From Fibrisoma limi BUZ 3 (GTDB lineage Bacteria > Bacteroidota > Bacteroidia > Cytophagales > Spirosomataceae), in the NCBI RefSeq assembly GCF_000296815.2, contig NZ_CAIT01000009.1, forward strand, positions 1,054,001-1,118,000: a DNA stretch of 64,000 nt. The letters run 5' to 3'. Positions 16,344-25,774 of the stretch are shown one piece after another (positions within the stretch are counted from its first letter, which is position 1; each line of letters begins with the position of its first letter). A program made the translations under genes and the position numbers. The notes under the pieces are model-generated. The model saw only the letters and a list, made by a program, of their open reading frames with translations. It was not told the origin of the DNA and did not search any database.

Positions 16344-17483
16344 TTAAGACAAGGACGCGTACACCTCCTGGTAGGTAGCCAGCACTTCGCGGGCGGTTCG
16401 CTGCCAGGAGAAGGATTCGACTCGCCGAAGTCCCTGTTCCACTTTTTGCCGCCGAAGGTCCGGATCATTGTGAAGCGTAATCATTGCCTGGGTAATTTCT
16501 TCCGGACGGAACGGGTCAACCAGAACGGCTACATCGCCCCCGACTTCCGGCATGGAGGTGGTTGTAGACGTAATGACGGGTACCCCGCACGACATAGCTT
16601 CCAGAATTGGAAGGCCAAACCCTTCACTCAACGACGGATACAGATACAATTCGGCCTGGGCGTAGAGGCCGGACAAATCCTCCGCTTCGACGAATCCAAT
16701 GAATCGCGTGCGCTCAGCTAAAAGCTCATTCCCCGGCTTCGCAATCAGTTCATCCCAGAATACGGGTGGCTTACCGGTTACGACCAGTTCCACATCGCCG
16801 TCGACTTTGGTAAAGGCTCCGAAGGCGTTCAGTACGTTGCGCATGTTCTTGCGCGGGTCCCGATTACCGAGATAAAAAAAGTAGTTCTCCGGGAGGTTAT
16901 ACCGCTGCCTGATTTCGGGTAACCGTTCCTTTTTCAGGGATTGAGCCAGCTTTGGGCTAACCCCCAGGTAGGATACCTGCACCTGCCGCTCGGGGAGCCG
17001 GAACAACTTCAGAATATCCTGCCGGGTGTACTCCGAATCAGCCAGGACCCGCCGACAACGTTTGGCTACCTGCGGCACAATCAACCGCCGGTATTGATTA
17101 CCTACCCGCTGATAGAGCGTCGCCGTATTGTCGCCCTCGCTTTTCTCCATGTAGATCAGGTCGTGAATCGTTACTACCACTGGTGTAGTTGGGAAAAGCG
17201 GTGCCGTATTACTGGTGCAGTGCAATACGTCTACCCCATATTGTTTGGCCGCCCGGGGCAGGTTGATCTGCTCCCATAGCGCATAATTGCCGCCCGGAAC
17301 GGTCACGATCCTGAAATTATCGGTTTCTTTCAGGCAGTCTTTATCTTCATCGTCTTTTACAAAGACGACGTACTCGTTCTTCTTATCCAGTTGTTGAAGC
17401 GCCTTAATCACCTCCAGCACGTAAATATCCATCCCGTGCTTTTCACGTCGAAACAGTCGCTGGCCTTCAATACCAATTCGCAT
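16344..17483 (-). CDS. Glycosyltransferase family 4
   Basis: A 379-residue soluble GT-B enzyme. It starts with the family-4 opening MRIGIEGQRLFRREKHG, has the HDLIYME segment mid-protein, and in the C-terminal domain shows FFYLGNRDPRKN, followed by the donor-binding EX7E motif (EGFGLPILE) and PVITSTTTSMPEVGG. Such enzymes retain the anomeric configuration and often transfer mannose, glucose or rhamnose from nucleotide sugars; the exact donor cannot be told. Its place between the GT2 genes indicates it builds the repeat unit of the exopolysaccharide. Confidence 0.9.
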   Translation of the reverse strand: MRIGIEGQRLFRREKHGMDIYVLEVIKALQQLDKKNEYVVFVKDDEDKDCLKETDNFRIVTVPGGNYALWEQINLPRAAKQYGVDVLHCTSNTAPLFPTTPVVVTIHDLIYMEKSEGDNTATLYQRVGNQYRRLIVPQVAKRCRRVLADSEYTRQDILKLFRLPERQVQVSYLGVSPKLAQSLKKERLPEIRQRYNLPENYFFYLGNRDPRKNMRNVLNAFGAFTKVDGDVELVVTGKPPVFWDELIAKPGNELLAERTRFIGFVEAEDLSGLYAQAELYLYPSLSEGFGLPILEAMSCGVPVITSTTTSMPEVGGDVAVLVDPFRPEEITQAMITLHNDPDLRRQKVEQGLRRVESFSWQRTAREVLATYQEVYASLS

Positions 17484-17555
17484 GGTTGAGTGGTTTATTT
17501 GTTTTCACAGTGACGCAGAAGAATAGCAGACAGCCGAGCCGGTCGCCCACCATTT

Positions 17556-18518
17556 TCACTTTGTTAGCCAGCCACTTATCACCCCCCGACCAAACGCCTT
17601 CAGGTGCGTGAACTGACGCCGGGCTGCATACGTCAGCATGTGTTTTGGTACGGCTAACCCCGTAAAGAATAGCCCGAATGCCATCCGCTGCGGTAAGGGT
17701 GTGTTCCGGCGCATATACAGAATACGGTTTCGGGTCATGTAGTATACCTTCAGCGGGCTGGTCTTACCAACCGAAGCCGATTCTTTGTGGAATATCAGCG
17801 CTGTCGGCTGGAAATAAATCGTGTAGCCGCCCCGCCGGATTCGGGCCGACCAATCCAGTTCTTCGTAGTAAAGAAAAAACTGCTCGGCAAACATGCCTAC
17901 CTGTTCGGCAACGGACCGACGTACCAGCATCGCACAACCATGCGCAAAGTTGGTCGGGCCAGGCGTATCGAAGCGGCCATCGTCGACCTGATGACTGCCT
18001 ACCATACCCGCCTGGCCCGTGTACAGATTCATGGGATGATAGCCTGCATACTGAATTACGTCGGGCTGGTCGAAGAATCGGATTTTAGGGCAAACAACAC
18101 CGATAGTCGAATCGGCCAGCATGGGTTCCATCAGTTGGTCGAGCAGATCGGGCGTAACCTCGGTGTCGTTATTAACAATGAAGTAGAAGTCCCCCTTAGC
18201 CGCCTGCATCCCTACGTTATTACCACCCGAAAAACCCAGGTTTTCGCCTGTCAGCAGCAGCGTTGCCTCCGGAAAGTCGCTACGGCGCACATGGTCAGTC
18301 GGATCTTCTTTCGACCCGTTATCCACAACGATAACTTCAAAATTTGGGTAAGAAAGCTGACTAACGGAGTTCAAAAACAGCCGGGTAAGCTCAGGCTGGT
18401 TATAATTGATGGTAATGATCGAAATCAGCGGCCATTCGTGGCCCGGCCATTCGCTACCTCGCCCGGAGGTTCCAGGCGCAGTCGACGCGGCCAGGTCGTC
18501 CAAGCTGACGGCATTCAT
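17556..18518 (-). CDS. Glycosyltransferase family 2 (rhamnosyltransferase-like)
   Basis: A 320-residue GT2 of the WbbL/RfbF rhamnosyltransferase type: the catalytic domain opens with ISIITINYNQPELT, continues VIVVDNGSKED and NLGFSGGNNVGMQAA, then shows the metal-binding FIVNNDTEV and the acceptor-side FLYYEELDWSARIRRGGY. It ends without strong membrane anchors. I chose the ATG at 18518 because it overlaps the upstream stop as TGATG; a second in-frame ATG at 18539 would add seven residues inside the previous gene. It likely adds the second or a later sugar after the initiating transferase encoded directly upstream. Confidence 0.88.
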   Translation of the reverse strand: MNAVSLDDLAASTAPGTSGRGSEWPGHEWPLISIITINYNQPELTRLFLNSVSQLSYPNFEVIVVDNGSKEDPTDHVRRSDFPEATLLLTGENLGFSGGNNVGMQAAKGDFYFIVNNDTEVTPDLLDQLMEPMLADSTIGVVCPKIRFFDQPDVIQYAGYHPMNLYTGQAGMVGSHQVDDGRFDTPGPTNFAHGCAMLVRRSVAEQVGMFAEQFFLYYEELDWSARIRRGGYTIYFQPTALIFHKESASVGKTSPLKVYYMTRNRILYMRRNTPLPQRMAFGLFFTGLAVPKHMLTYAARRQFTHLKAFGRGVISGWLTK

Positions 18519-19765
18519 CAAACGTTCTCCTTCTGCCATACCGCCGTTATGGTTTTTAGCATAATCTGGAAGTCAGTCCGGAACGAGAACGTTTCGGCGT
18601 ATTTGATATCCAGTTGTATTCGCTCCAGATCCGACATGCGCGGTTGTCCTTTGGCACGTTTCATCACCTGCCAGAGGCCAGTCAGGCCAGCCGGAGCGGC
18701 AAACCGTTGTGCAAAACCAGTGGTTGTCAGGCGCTCGGCCTCATACAAAGGAAGGGGCCGGTTCCCAACCAGCGACATATCGCCCAGGAGGATATTAAAC
18801 AACTGTGGCAGTTCGTCGATACTGGTGTTGCGCAAAATACGACCAAGGCGCGTTACACGAGGGTCCTCGCGAAACTTCATGAACATTGCCTTGTTACGTT
18901 GTGTATCGCGGTAGGTGTGTTCACAAACCTGCTTGTCGTTGAGAAACAGAGGACGCTGACATTCGACACCCGCTAACTGGCAGTTCTGGCAACGCTCGGT
19001 TTCCGGCGCTTCTTCCGGTTTAGCCTGGCTGTAGATGTTCTGAGCGGCCAGCGAACCAATCATTGCATCGGCCCCCGTTCGCATGGTCCGGAACTTATAC
19101 ATATCGAATACGCGATAGCCATAACCAACCCGCTTGGAACGGTACAGAATCGGACCTTTGGAATCAAGGCGGATAGCGAGGGCGACAACAGCCAGCAAGG
19201 GTGAGAGGGCCAGCAGCGTCGACGCTGAGACAGCGACATCGAGCGATCGTTTCCAGATCGGCATCCGCGCTGGTGATTGCATCCCCTGGAGCGACCGGTT
19301 GGCTAGTGGAGCCGGAATCGTTACACTGGCAGTCGACCACGTTACTCCATTCACGGGAATACTGCGCTCAGCCAGGTATTGCTTGCGTCGAATGAGGTAA
19401 TCAAAGCGAAGGCGGAGATCTTCTTCCGGAAAATTGACCGGGAAAACATCAATTGCTTTCAGTTGCATGGCTCGTCGCTGAACGGCCGGGCTCAAATCAG
19501 ACGTCATCAGCAGCACGGGTGTGTTCTGCAGAAACGGGCTGCTACGGACGGTTTCAAGAAAACTCACCCCCCCTAACTGTTCATTAATGACCACCACATC
19601 TACCGGATTGCCCTCCCGCAGGTATGCGATGGCTTCCTCCGGCTCATCAAGCGTTTTAATGGCCACGTACTGACCAAACGCCCGAATGAACAACAGGGCG
19701 GCTTCCGGATCGCGCTCCAGGTACAATACCTGAAAATGCGGCCCGGTCGAAGAAGACGTAGCCAT
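18518..19765 (-). CDS. Initiating sugar transferase fused to a degenerate receiver domain
   Basis: A 415-residue two-part protein. Residues 10-125 have the receiver (CheY) fold pattern, but the phospho-acceptor Asp is Asn61 (VVVINEQ) and the conserved Lys is Val110, so it cannot be phosphorylated in the usual way. Residues 170-415 are a bacterial sugar transferase of the WcaJ/PglC type: one membrane helix (177-198), KFRTMR, DELPQLFNILLGDMSLVGNRP and GLTGLWQV. These enzymes place the first sugar phosphate on undecaprenyl phosphate. The four-helix N-terminal part of WcaJ is absent; the receiver takes its place. Between KFRTMR and the FREDPRVTRLGR segment is an insert with Cys259, Cys262, Cys269 and Cys281, a possible metal site. 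It follows a stand-alone receiver by 17 bp. Confidence 0.88.
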   Translation of the reverse strand: MATSSSTGPHFQVLYLERDPEAALLFIRAFGQYVAIKTLDEPEEAIAYLREGNPVDVVVINEQLGGVSFLETVRSSPFLQNTPVLLMTSDLSPAVQRRAMQLKAIDVFPVNFPEEDLRLRFDYLIRRKQYLAERSIPVNGVTWSTASVTIPAPLANRSLQGMQSPARMPIWKRSLDVAVSASTLLALSPLLAVVALAIRLDSKGPILYRSKRVGYGYRVFDMYKFRTMRTGADAMIGSLAAQNIYSQAKPEEAPETERCQNCQLAGVECQRPLFLNDKQVCEHTYRDTQRNKAMFMKFREDPRVTRLGRILRNTSIDELPQLFNILLGDMSLVGNRPLPLYEAERLTTTGFAQRFAAPAGLTGLWQVMKRAKGQPRMSDLERIQLDIKYAETFSFRTDFQIMLKTITAVWQKENV

Positions 19766-19782
19766 AAGCTGATTACTAACGA

Positions 19783-20196
19783 TTAATACGAAGCGACTAA
19801 GCTGGCCGTGCTGGGTTGTGTCCGGCGCAGAATAGCCCGGATTTTAGCCCGAACCTCCATCGGATTGAATGGCTTGTTGATATAGCCATCAGCGCCCCGA
19901 TCCAGGCAATCGATCCGCGTTGCACTGTCGTCAACAACTGACAGTACCAGAATTGGAATATGTCCAAACAGATTACTTCCCCGCACAAGCTGTATCAGTT
20001 CCCGTCCATCAAGGTGTGGTAATTTCAGTTCGGTAACGATAATATCAGGCTCATGGCCTTGCTCAAGCCATGACATTGCTTCGATGCCGTTGGGCAAGGT
20101 TGTAATGGTAAACTCCGCCGAGAGTGTGTGCCGAAGGATGTTGCGAATAAAAACATCTTCGTCAATGAACAGTACGTGGTAGTTTTCGCTCATCAT
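19783..20196 (-). CDS. Single-domain response regulator with Glu at the phospho-acceptor site
   Basis: A 137-residue CheY-like receiver with no output domain. The acidic pair (D12, E13), the Ser/Thr switch (S86) and the conserved Lys (K108, in INKPF) are all present. The phospho-acceptor position, however, is Glu56 (IIVTELKLP) instead of Asp. Asp-to-Glu at this site often mimics the active, phosphorylated state, so the protein may be permanently on. It is the first gene of the minus-strand exopolysaccharide operon, directly before the receiver-fused sugar transferase, which suggests it acts on that enzyme or on the locus. Two adjacent ATG codons make the start ambiguous by one residue. About 210 bp of AT-rich sequence upstream likely holds the promoter. 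Confidence 0.9.
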   Translation of the reverse strand: MMSENYHVLFIDEDVFIRNILRHTLSAEFTITTLPNGIEAMSWLEQGHEPDIIVTELKLPHLDGRELIQLVRGSNLFGHIPILVLSVVDDSATRIDCLDRGADGYINKPFNPMEVRAKIRAILRRTQPSTASLVASY

Positions 20197-20405
20197 AAGC
20201 CTTGGATAAAGAGATTAGTTTGTCAATAACAACCAAAAGTTAGCCGATTTCGCAAAAGTCCTAAAGGAAAAATTAAAATTGTTTTTAAGCGGTTGCTGTC
20301 CTTAAACGCTTCAAATACAGCTTAAAAAGCAATTTCTCTACTAAACGGTACCTTCCATTGTATTAATTAAATACAAAACATTCATTATTGCATAGCCAGC
20401 AGATT

Positions 20406-22148
20406 TTACTGCTTCACAAACCGGCCAGTACCCATACCGACCGAGGTTGTTACCCGTACCGTATACAGGCCACTGGCATACGGCGACACCACGATCTCGC
20501 ACTGACCTGTTGCTTCCCGGGCGGCAAACCGCCATTGGTTAACCTCCTGCCCCGTAAGGGAATAGATGGCAACCCGCCGAATCTCCACGCCCGGTCCGAC
20601 CGTTATCTGTAACCGATCCGGACAGGGCACCGGCGAAAGCGCCAGTTTTATTGGTGCCACTGGCTCTTCCACTCCCGTTATCACTTCAACCGGTGGCAGC
20701 GGTGGTGCCTGCACCCCGGGCTGCAACGTAACATAGCCAATCCGGGTTAATGTCGTTTCACACCCTTCAGCACCCGGTACAACCGGGGCCAGTAATTCAC
20801 CAAATTCATAAGCGCCTACATCATAGCCTGCTCCCTGCGGACGCAGTCGATCGGCCAGATCAGAAACCACCCCCATGCTGCTCACGTCCGTGCCCTTATC
20901 GATCAGGGGGGAGTTGTTCAAAAGCTTAAAATCGCCTTTGGCATGATCTGCAAACCGCAGCGTCGCTACATCCTGCGTTATCATGTTGCCGGTTTGTTCG
21001 GCGGTTGCGTTCTGCCCAAACGACACAGCCTTGTAAGGCGACTTGCTGTTCTGAGTATTGATGTTGGCAATGACATTATTAACCAGTACGTTCTTCTGGG
21101 TTTCGTTATACAGCCGAAACCCATCTTCTCCGCTGTTTACGAACGTATTGTTGATAAAGCGAATGTTACTGTTGGGTAGTGATCCCGTACGTTCGTCGCA
21201 GAAAACAGCCACACCTCCCGAATTAATGACTACGTTGTTGGCCACTGTCATATCACCGAGATGCCCTACGATGATGAGACCAATGTCGTGCGCGTCTTGC
21301 AGATAGTTGTGATGCAACTGTCCGTCGGCTCCTCCGCCAATCTGAACGCCATTATCCTGGTCGGGCGTAAAGGGGTCGATTCCCGTTGACCGTACCACGT
21401 TATGGTGAACATTGAAAGCAGGTGCACACCCAATCTGTATGCCTTCCGCTCCAGTTCGTTCAACAAGGTTGTGGTGGACATGCAGGTTAGTAATATTGTG
21501 CGGAAACAACCGCATTTTTACTCCGTTGCATGTGCGCTCCTGCCCCGATCCCCAAAACGAATTACCGATGTACATTCCCTCGCCTTTCACATCATGGATG
21601 TAATTGTCGTGGATGTGCAGATTCGTCATCGTAAAATTGCCACGCCACGCGGTCGAGTCACTGCAACTGGGATCGGTCTTGGCCATGATTCCGGCAAAAC
21701 CTGCTCCGGCTATTTCCACAAACTCTACTTCAAATTCTGTACTCTTATCATGAATGTGCATCGCCGACACATCCTGATAGGTCGTCTGAGCTGTAATTCC
21801 GTACTTCACTCCTGGTTTGCCGCCCCCCGATAGCTTAATGTTGCGGCAATTGTAAAAGTCCAGTGCGCTTTCCTTGCCCGTCGATTTTATGACAACTGGA
21901 CCGCCATAATTAATGAATGTCAATGGCTTATCCGCTTCTCCGGCGAAGTTGTAAAACTTCAGCGATTCATACTGCCCCGCCTGAATACAGATCGTACTGC
22001 CGGCCGGTGCATTGACCTGTTTGGCGTAGTAGGTGCCACTGGTTTTGATCAAGTAGTCGCACGGGCATTTCTTCGACTGGGCCTGTACCGATACAGCCCA
22101 ACCCGCCCCAAGCAACCATATCCCAACCCACCATATCTGGCCTTTCAT
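20406..22148 (-). CDS. Secreted parallel beta-helix protein with T9SS tail, paralogue 1
   Basis: A 580-residue exported protein: signal peptide (about 1-23, ending VQAQ), a right-handed beta-helix region (about 60-430) of repeated N-H-D-N and V-N-N turns ([35 protein letters not shown]), a DVGAYEF motif common at the end of such domains, a Pro-rich linker, and a C-terminal sorting domain ending SGLYTVRV...GRFVKQ typical of type IX secretion cargo. Cysteines near the start (CPC, ICIQAG) and in the helix (PSC, TCNG, GCAP) are shared with two tandem paralogues and probably form disulfides. Beta-helix proteins of this type include polysaccharide lyases and epimerases, but no catalytic residues can be assigned. 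The neighbouring exopolysaccharide locus makes a surface-glycan role likely. Confidence 0.85.
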   Translation of the reverse strand: MKGQIWWVGIWLLGAGWAVSVQAQSKKCPCDYLIKTSGTYYAKQVNAPAGSTICIQAGQYESLKFYNFAGEADKPLTFINYGGPVVIKSTGKESALDFYNCRNIKLSGGGKPGVKYGITAQTTYQDVSAMHIHDKSTEFEVEFVEIAGAGFAGIMAKTDPSCSDSTAWRGNFTMTNLHIHDNYIHDVKGEGMYIGNSFWGSGQERTCNGVKMRLFPHNITNLHVHHNLVERTGAEGIQIGCAPAFNVHHNVVRSTGIDPFTPDQDNGVQIGGGADGQLHHNYLQDAHDIGLIIVGHLGDMTVANNVVINSGGVAVFCDERTGSLPNSNIRFINNTFVNSGEDGFRLYNETQKNVLVNNVIANINTQNSKSPYKAVSFGQNATAEQTGNMITQDVATLRFADHAKGDFKLLNNSPLIDKGTDVSSMGVVSDLADRLRPQGAGYDVGAYEFGELLAPVVPGAEGCETTLTRIGYVTLQPGVQAPPLPPVEVITGVEEPVAPIKLALSPVPCPDRLQITVGPGVEIRRVAIYSLTGQEVNQWRFAAREATGQCEIVVSPYASGLYTVRVTTSVGMGTGRFVKQ

Positions 22149-22329
22149 CGTGTCAACAAGGTCAAGTACCGGAAACGAATTTAGATTGATGCGTGTCTCG
22201 CAACTCTTTATGTTGACTGAATGGACCAGCTATTTACTGGACGGTGTGTAGATGATATATTCGCCTGATCATATAATCGATTGGAACCTATACAGATTTG
22301 CCTACCAGCCAAACGAGGATACTGATCCG

Positions 22330-23946
22330 TTAGTCTTTTAAAAAGCGGCCTGCGTGCGTTTGGTGCGCCGTTTTGACCTGAAGCAGATACAGGCCGTTGC
22401 CCAACCCGCCAACAGGCATAGTCACTTCCGGGCTGGACAATGCCGGAATCCGACGCAGCAGCCGGCCAGCCGCATCCGTAACGGCTACCTCTGTAATCGT
22501 TTCCCCGCTACTCAGACGGATGCTTATCTGCTCTCTGGCGGGCGATGGATATACTCTGACAACGACGTATTCACTGGCTTCGGTTACTTCAGCGGCTATC
22601 CGACCGCCTGAAGATGCAGCGCTGTATTCATAGGCCCCAATATCATACTGGGCTCCCTGAGGTCGTGGCCTGTTGTCCAGATCGAAGGTAACGCCCCAGT
22701 TACTGGCATTACGTCCTTTATCGATCAGGGGCGATCCGCCGGCCGGCCGATAGTTCCCACCCGCTGGATCAACCAACTTAGCGTCAGTCACCGAGGCCGA
22801 GGTGTAGTTATTCTCCTTAACCAACGGAAAGGTTTTATTCGTGACCGTAATCGCTTTGTTCAACGTTACACCCACGATGGCATTATTGGCCGCGTAGTTC
22901 GTATTGTTCTCATTATAGAAGCGAATGCCACCGTCGACGGCCGTAACGATGGTATTATTAGCGACGACTACATCCACCCCCGACAGTGAACCTGTTCGGT
23001 TGTCGATATACATCCCATTAATGCCCGAATTCGTAATCAGATTATTGTAGATGTAATTAGGGCCGCGGTGTCCGATCATACTGATGCCATCGCCCTGCGC
23101 ATTCTGGATAATATTATTATAAAAACCGCCACTGGTACCTCCGCCAATCTGTACGCCATTATTTTGATTGACACCGAACGGCGATACGCCCGCGTAGCGA
23201 ATGGTGTTGTGGTGAACCTGCGCACCCGGCGCACACGAAAACTGAATACCTTCAGCACCGGTATGATCAGTCAGGTTATTGTAAATCTCAAGACCCATGA
23301 TCTCATGCGGATACTCCAGGGTTTTTACCCCGTTGCAGACCACATATACCCCATTCCCCCAGTTTGAATGGCCAATATACAGTCCCTCGCCTTTTACATC
23401 ATGGACGTAGTTATCGTGAAGCTTTACGTTATACATGATAAAGTTGCCCCGAAAGGTTGAAGGGTCGCAGGCCTTAGGGTCCGTTTTCGCCATAATCCCG
23501 GCAAAGCCCGCTCCGGCTATCTCGACATGATCCACTTCGCAGTCAGAACTCTTAGCCAGAATATTCAGCGCTGTTGCATCCGTACCGGTTTTGGATACCT
23601 TGATACCGTAGTTGTAGCGGCTATCGCCCGTTCCAGTGATGCGGAAATAGCGACTGCCCTGAACATTCAGGCCGCTCTGAGTAGTCTTATCGGAGCTGAA
23701 ATCAACCAGGCCGTCACAGTTAACGAAGGTAATTGGATTACCCGGAGCGCCGGTAAAGTTGTTGAGACGCAGGTATTGGTACAACCCACCTTTGATACAG
23801 ACCGTTGCACCCGGCGCAATTTTTAACAGGGCTCCGTCATACACACCAGTCTTTGTGATCGTGTACGTACAGTTACAGATGCTGGTCTGAGCCTGGGTAG
23901 CATGGAACAGAAGTATGAAGAGGATACCGGTAAACAGTTGTTTCAT
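22330..23946 (-). CDS. Secreted parallel beta-helix protein with T9SS tail, paralogue 2
   Basis: A 538-residue paralogue of its neighbours. I chose the ATG at 23946 because it begins the signal peptide MKQLFTGILFILLFHATQAQ; the longer in-frame extension is not signal-like. It has the same N-terminal Cys pattern (CNC, VCIKGG), beta-helix turns ([25 protein letters not shown]), FSCAP, DIGAYEY, and a sorting domain starting RVYPSPAREQ and ending AGRFLKD. It differs from paralogue 1 in lacking the Pro-rich linker. About 180 bp without a clear terminator separate it from paralogue 1, and a 40-bp perfect palindrome lies on its upstream side, so its transcription is probably independent of paralogue 3. 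Confidence 0.87.
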   Translation of the reverse strand: MKQLFTGILFILLFHATQAQTSICNCTYTITKTGVYDGALLKIAPGATVCIKGGLYQYLRLNNFTGAPGNPITFVNCDGLVDFSSDKTTQSGLNVQGSRYFRITGTGDSRYNYGIKVSKTGTDATALNILAKSSDCEVDHVEIAGAGFAGIMAKTDPKACDPSTFRGNFIMYNVKLHDNYVHDVKGEGLYIGHSNWGNGVYVVCNGVKTLEYPHEIMGLEIYNNLTDHTGAEGIQFSCAPGAQVHHNTIRYAGVSPFGVNQNNGVQIGGGTSGGFYNNIIQNAQGDGISMIGHRGPNYIYNNLITNSGINGMYIDNRTGSLSGVDVVVANNTIVTAVDGGIRFYNENNTNYAANNAIVGVTLNKAITVTNKTFPLVKENNYTSASVTDAKLVDPAGGNYRPAGGSPLIDKGRNASNWGVTFDLDNRPRPQGAQYDIGAYEYSAASSGGRIAAEVTEASEYVVVRVYPSPAREQISIRLSSGETITEVAVTDAAGRLLRRIPALSSPEVTMPVGGLGNGLYLLQVKTAHQTHAGRFLKD

Positions 23947-24098
23947 GGATAGGGTGTGGTTTAAAAGCAGCTTAAAGTTGCTACTCTTTTGTATGAAACT
24001 ACTGACAATCAACCGACAACGACTACAACTTATTGAGTAAGCGGAGGTTGATTTATTGGACGGCGCCTTCCTCTTTACCTATCACTCATCAATAAAAA

Positions 24099-24138
24099 AA
24101 CGTCGGCATGCTACCTGATCAGGTAGCATGCCGACGTT
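24099..24138 (-). terminator. 40-bp perfect palindrome downstream of beta-helix paralogue 3
   Basis: The arms AACGTCGGCATGCTACCTGA and its exact reverse complement meet with no spacer, centred between 24118 and 24119. On the minus strand the stem is followed by a run of seven T, the layout of a Rho-independent terminator for the gene whose stop is at 24161. Confidence 0.88.
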
Positions 24139-24160
24139 AGTGTATGCTTAACGCTATAGC

Positions 24161-25774
24161 CTAGTTTTTCAGGAATCGGCCACCGTACTGCCGCGACGCA
24201 GTGCCAACACGCAGCAGGTAGATGCCCTTGCCCAACTGACCAACCGGTACGCTCAGCTCACTGGCGGGCGTGCTGGCCGTATGACGACCCAGCTCGCGAC
24301 CATTGCCATCAACAATGCTCACCTGCTCAATCAGCTCTTCGTTACTCAGCCGAACCACCAGTTGGTCCGTGGCCGGCGAAGGATACGCCCGCACAAGCAC
24401 CACCGCTGACTCGGCAGCCGCTACCGCTTCGCTTTTTGCCCCCTGACGAGCCCCCGACTGACCGCTTTCGTAGGCACCTATGTCGTAGGTCCCACCCTGC
24501 GGACGAGCCCTGTCGTCAAGGTCTGTCACCACACCGTAGCGGCTTGTGTTCTGCCCAGCGTTAATCAATGGAGAGCCACTAGCCGGCCGCAGGTTGCCCC
24601 CATAGGGGTCAACAAACCGAGCCTCACCCGGATTGGCTGAAGTATAGTTGTTCTGAGCCGTGAAGCGAACCTTACTGCTGAGCGTGGAGATGTATTTGTT
24701 ACTACCAACCATCACGACCGCGTTGTTCAGAATCGATGTATTCTGTGTTTCGTTGTAGAGCTTGATGCCCTCCTCACCCGCTGAAACGATTGTGTTATTG
24801 ACCAGAGCGACCTCGGCGTTAGGCAATGATCCACTACGCTCATCGACGAAGATACCGTTCGAAACGGCCTCAGCGATGATGTTGTTGTAGATATAGTTAG
24901 GCCCTAGGTGACCCACGATGATCAGCCCAATGCCCTTGGCCTTGTGGATGGTGTTGTTGTAGAAGCTGCCACTTACTCCACCCCCAATCTGCACACCATT
25001 GTCCTGGTAAGGATCAAAGGGATCAATCCCAGAGTTTAACACCGTGTTGTGATGCACCTGCGATTCCGGGGCACAGGCATACTGGATGCCCTCACAGCCC
25101 GTGTTGACCGTGCGGTTGTAGCTGATCTCCAACCCATAGATGTTGTGAGGCAGCACTTTCACACTGGCACCATCACATGTGCGGCTCTGGCCCTCATTCC
25201 AGAACGAGTTGCCAATGTAAAGCCCTTCACCCTTGACATCATGGACGTAGTTGTGGTGCACCTTCACATTGTACATGGCAAAACTTGACCGCTGGGTGGA
25301 CACATCGCAGGTGGGGTCGGTCTTGATCATGATGCCGGCAAAGCCCGCGTTGGAGACCTCCAGGTGGTCCACCTCACAATCTGAGCTCTTGCCGGTGATG
25401 TTCAGCCCGGAGATACCGCTGCCGGTAGCCGAGATGCGGATGCCGTATTCCAGTCCGGGCGTACCGGTTCCGGTGATCTGGAAGTAGCGGCTGCCCTGGA
25501 TGGCGATGCCGGTGGTGGAACCGGTGGGGTAGTTGACGTCGACCAGGCCGCCACAGTTGACGAACTTGATGGGGTTGTCAGGTGCACCGACGAAATTATT
25601 GAGTCGGAGGTAGTTGTACTTGCCGGCCTGGATGCAGACAGTGGCGCCAGGTCCGATCTTGAGGGTTCTACCGTCGTAGGAGCCAGCCTTAGTGATAGTG
25701 TACGTGCAATTGCATGATTGCGCCCAAGCCCTCCCGGCGAGCGTCATCGTGAGCAGGATCAACCAAATTCTCAT
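24161..25774 (-). CDS. Secreted parallel beta-helix protein with T9SS tail, paralogue 3
   Basis: A 537-residue paralogue with signal peptide ([19 protein letters not shown]), N-terminal CNC and VCIQAG cysteines, beta-helix region ([34 protein letters not shown]), YACAP, DIGAYES, and a T9SS sorting domain beginning [11 protein letters not shown] and ending GGRFLKN. It is the first of the three in transcription order and has the long AT-rich gap upstream. By eye its 5' half uses more C/G-ending codons than its sisters, which could mean a separate origin or stronger expression; I have not counted this. Like the others it is predicted to be exported to the cell surface or medium, with no assignable active site. 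Confidence 0.87.
   Translation of the reverse strand: MRIWLILLTMTLAGRAWAQSCNCTYTITKAGSYDGRTLKIGPGATVCIQAGKYNYLRLNNFVGAPDNPIKFVNCGGLVDVNYPTGSTTGIAIQGSRYFQITGTGTPGLEYGIRISATGSGISGLNITGKSSDCEVDHLEVSNAGFAGIMIKTDPTCDVSTQRSSFAMYNVKVHHNYVHDVKGEGLYIGNSFWNEGQSRTCDGASVKVLPHNIYGLEISYNRTVNTGCEGIQYACAPESQVHHNTVLNSGIDPFDPYQDNGVQIGGGVSGSFYNNTIHKAKGIGLIIVGHLGPNYIYNNIIAEAVSNGIFVDERSGSLPNAEVALVNNTIVSAGEEGIKLYNETQNTSILNNAVVMVGSNKYISTLSSKVRFTAQNNYTSANPGEARFVDPYGGNLRPASGSPLINAGQNTSRYGVVTDLDDRARPQGGTYDIGAYESGQSGARQGAKSEAVAAAESAVVLVRAYPSPATDQLVVRLSNEELIEQVSIVDGNGRELGRHTASTPASELSVPVGQLGKGIYLLRVGTASRQYGGRFLKN

Noticed and set aside
17787-18914. 375-codon plus-strand frame across the GT2 and sugar transferase genes
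   Set aside because: It spans two recognised minus-strand genes, and its product has no domain-like composition.
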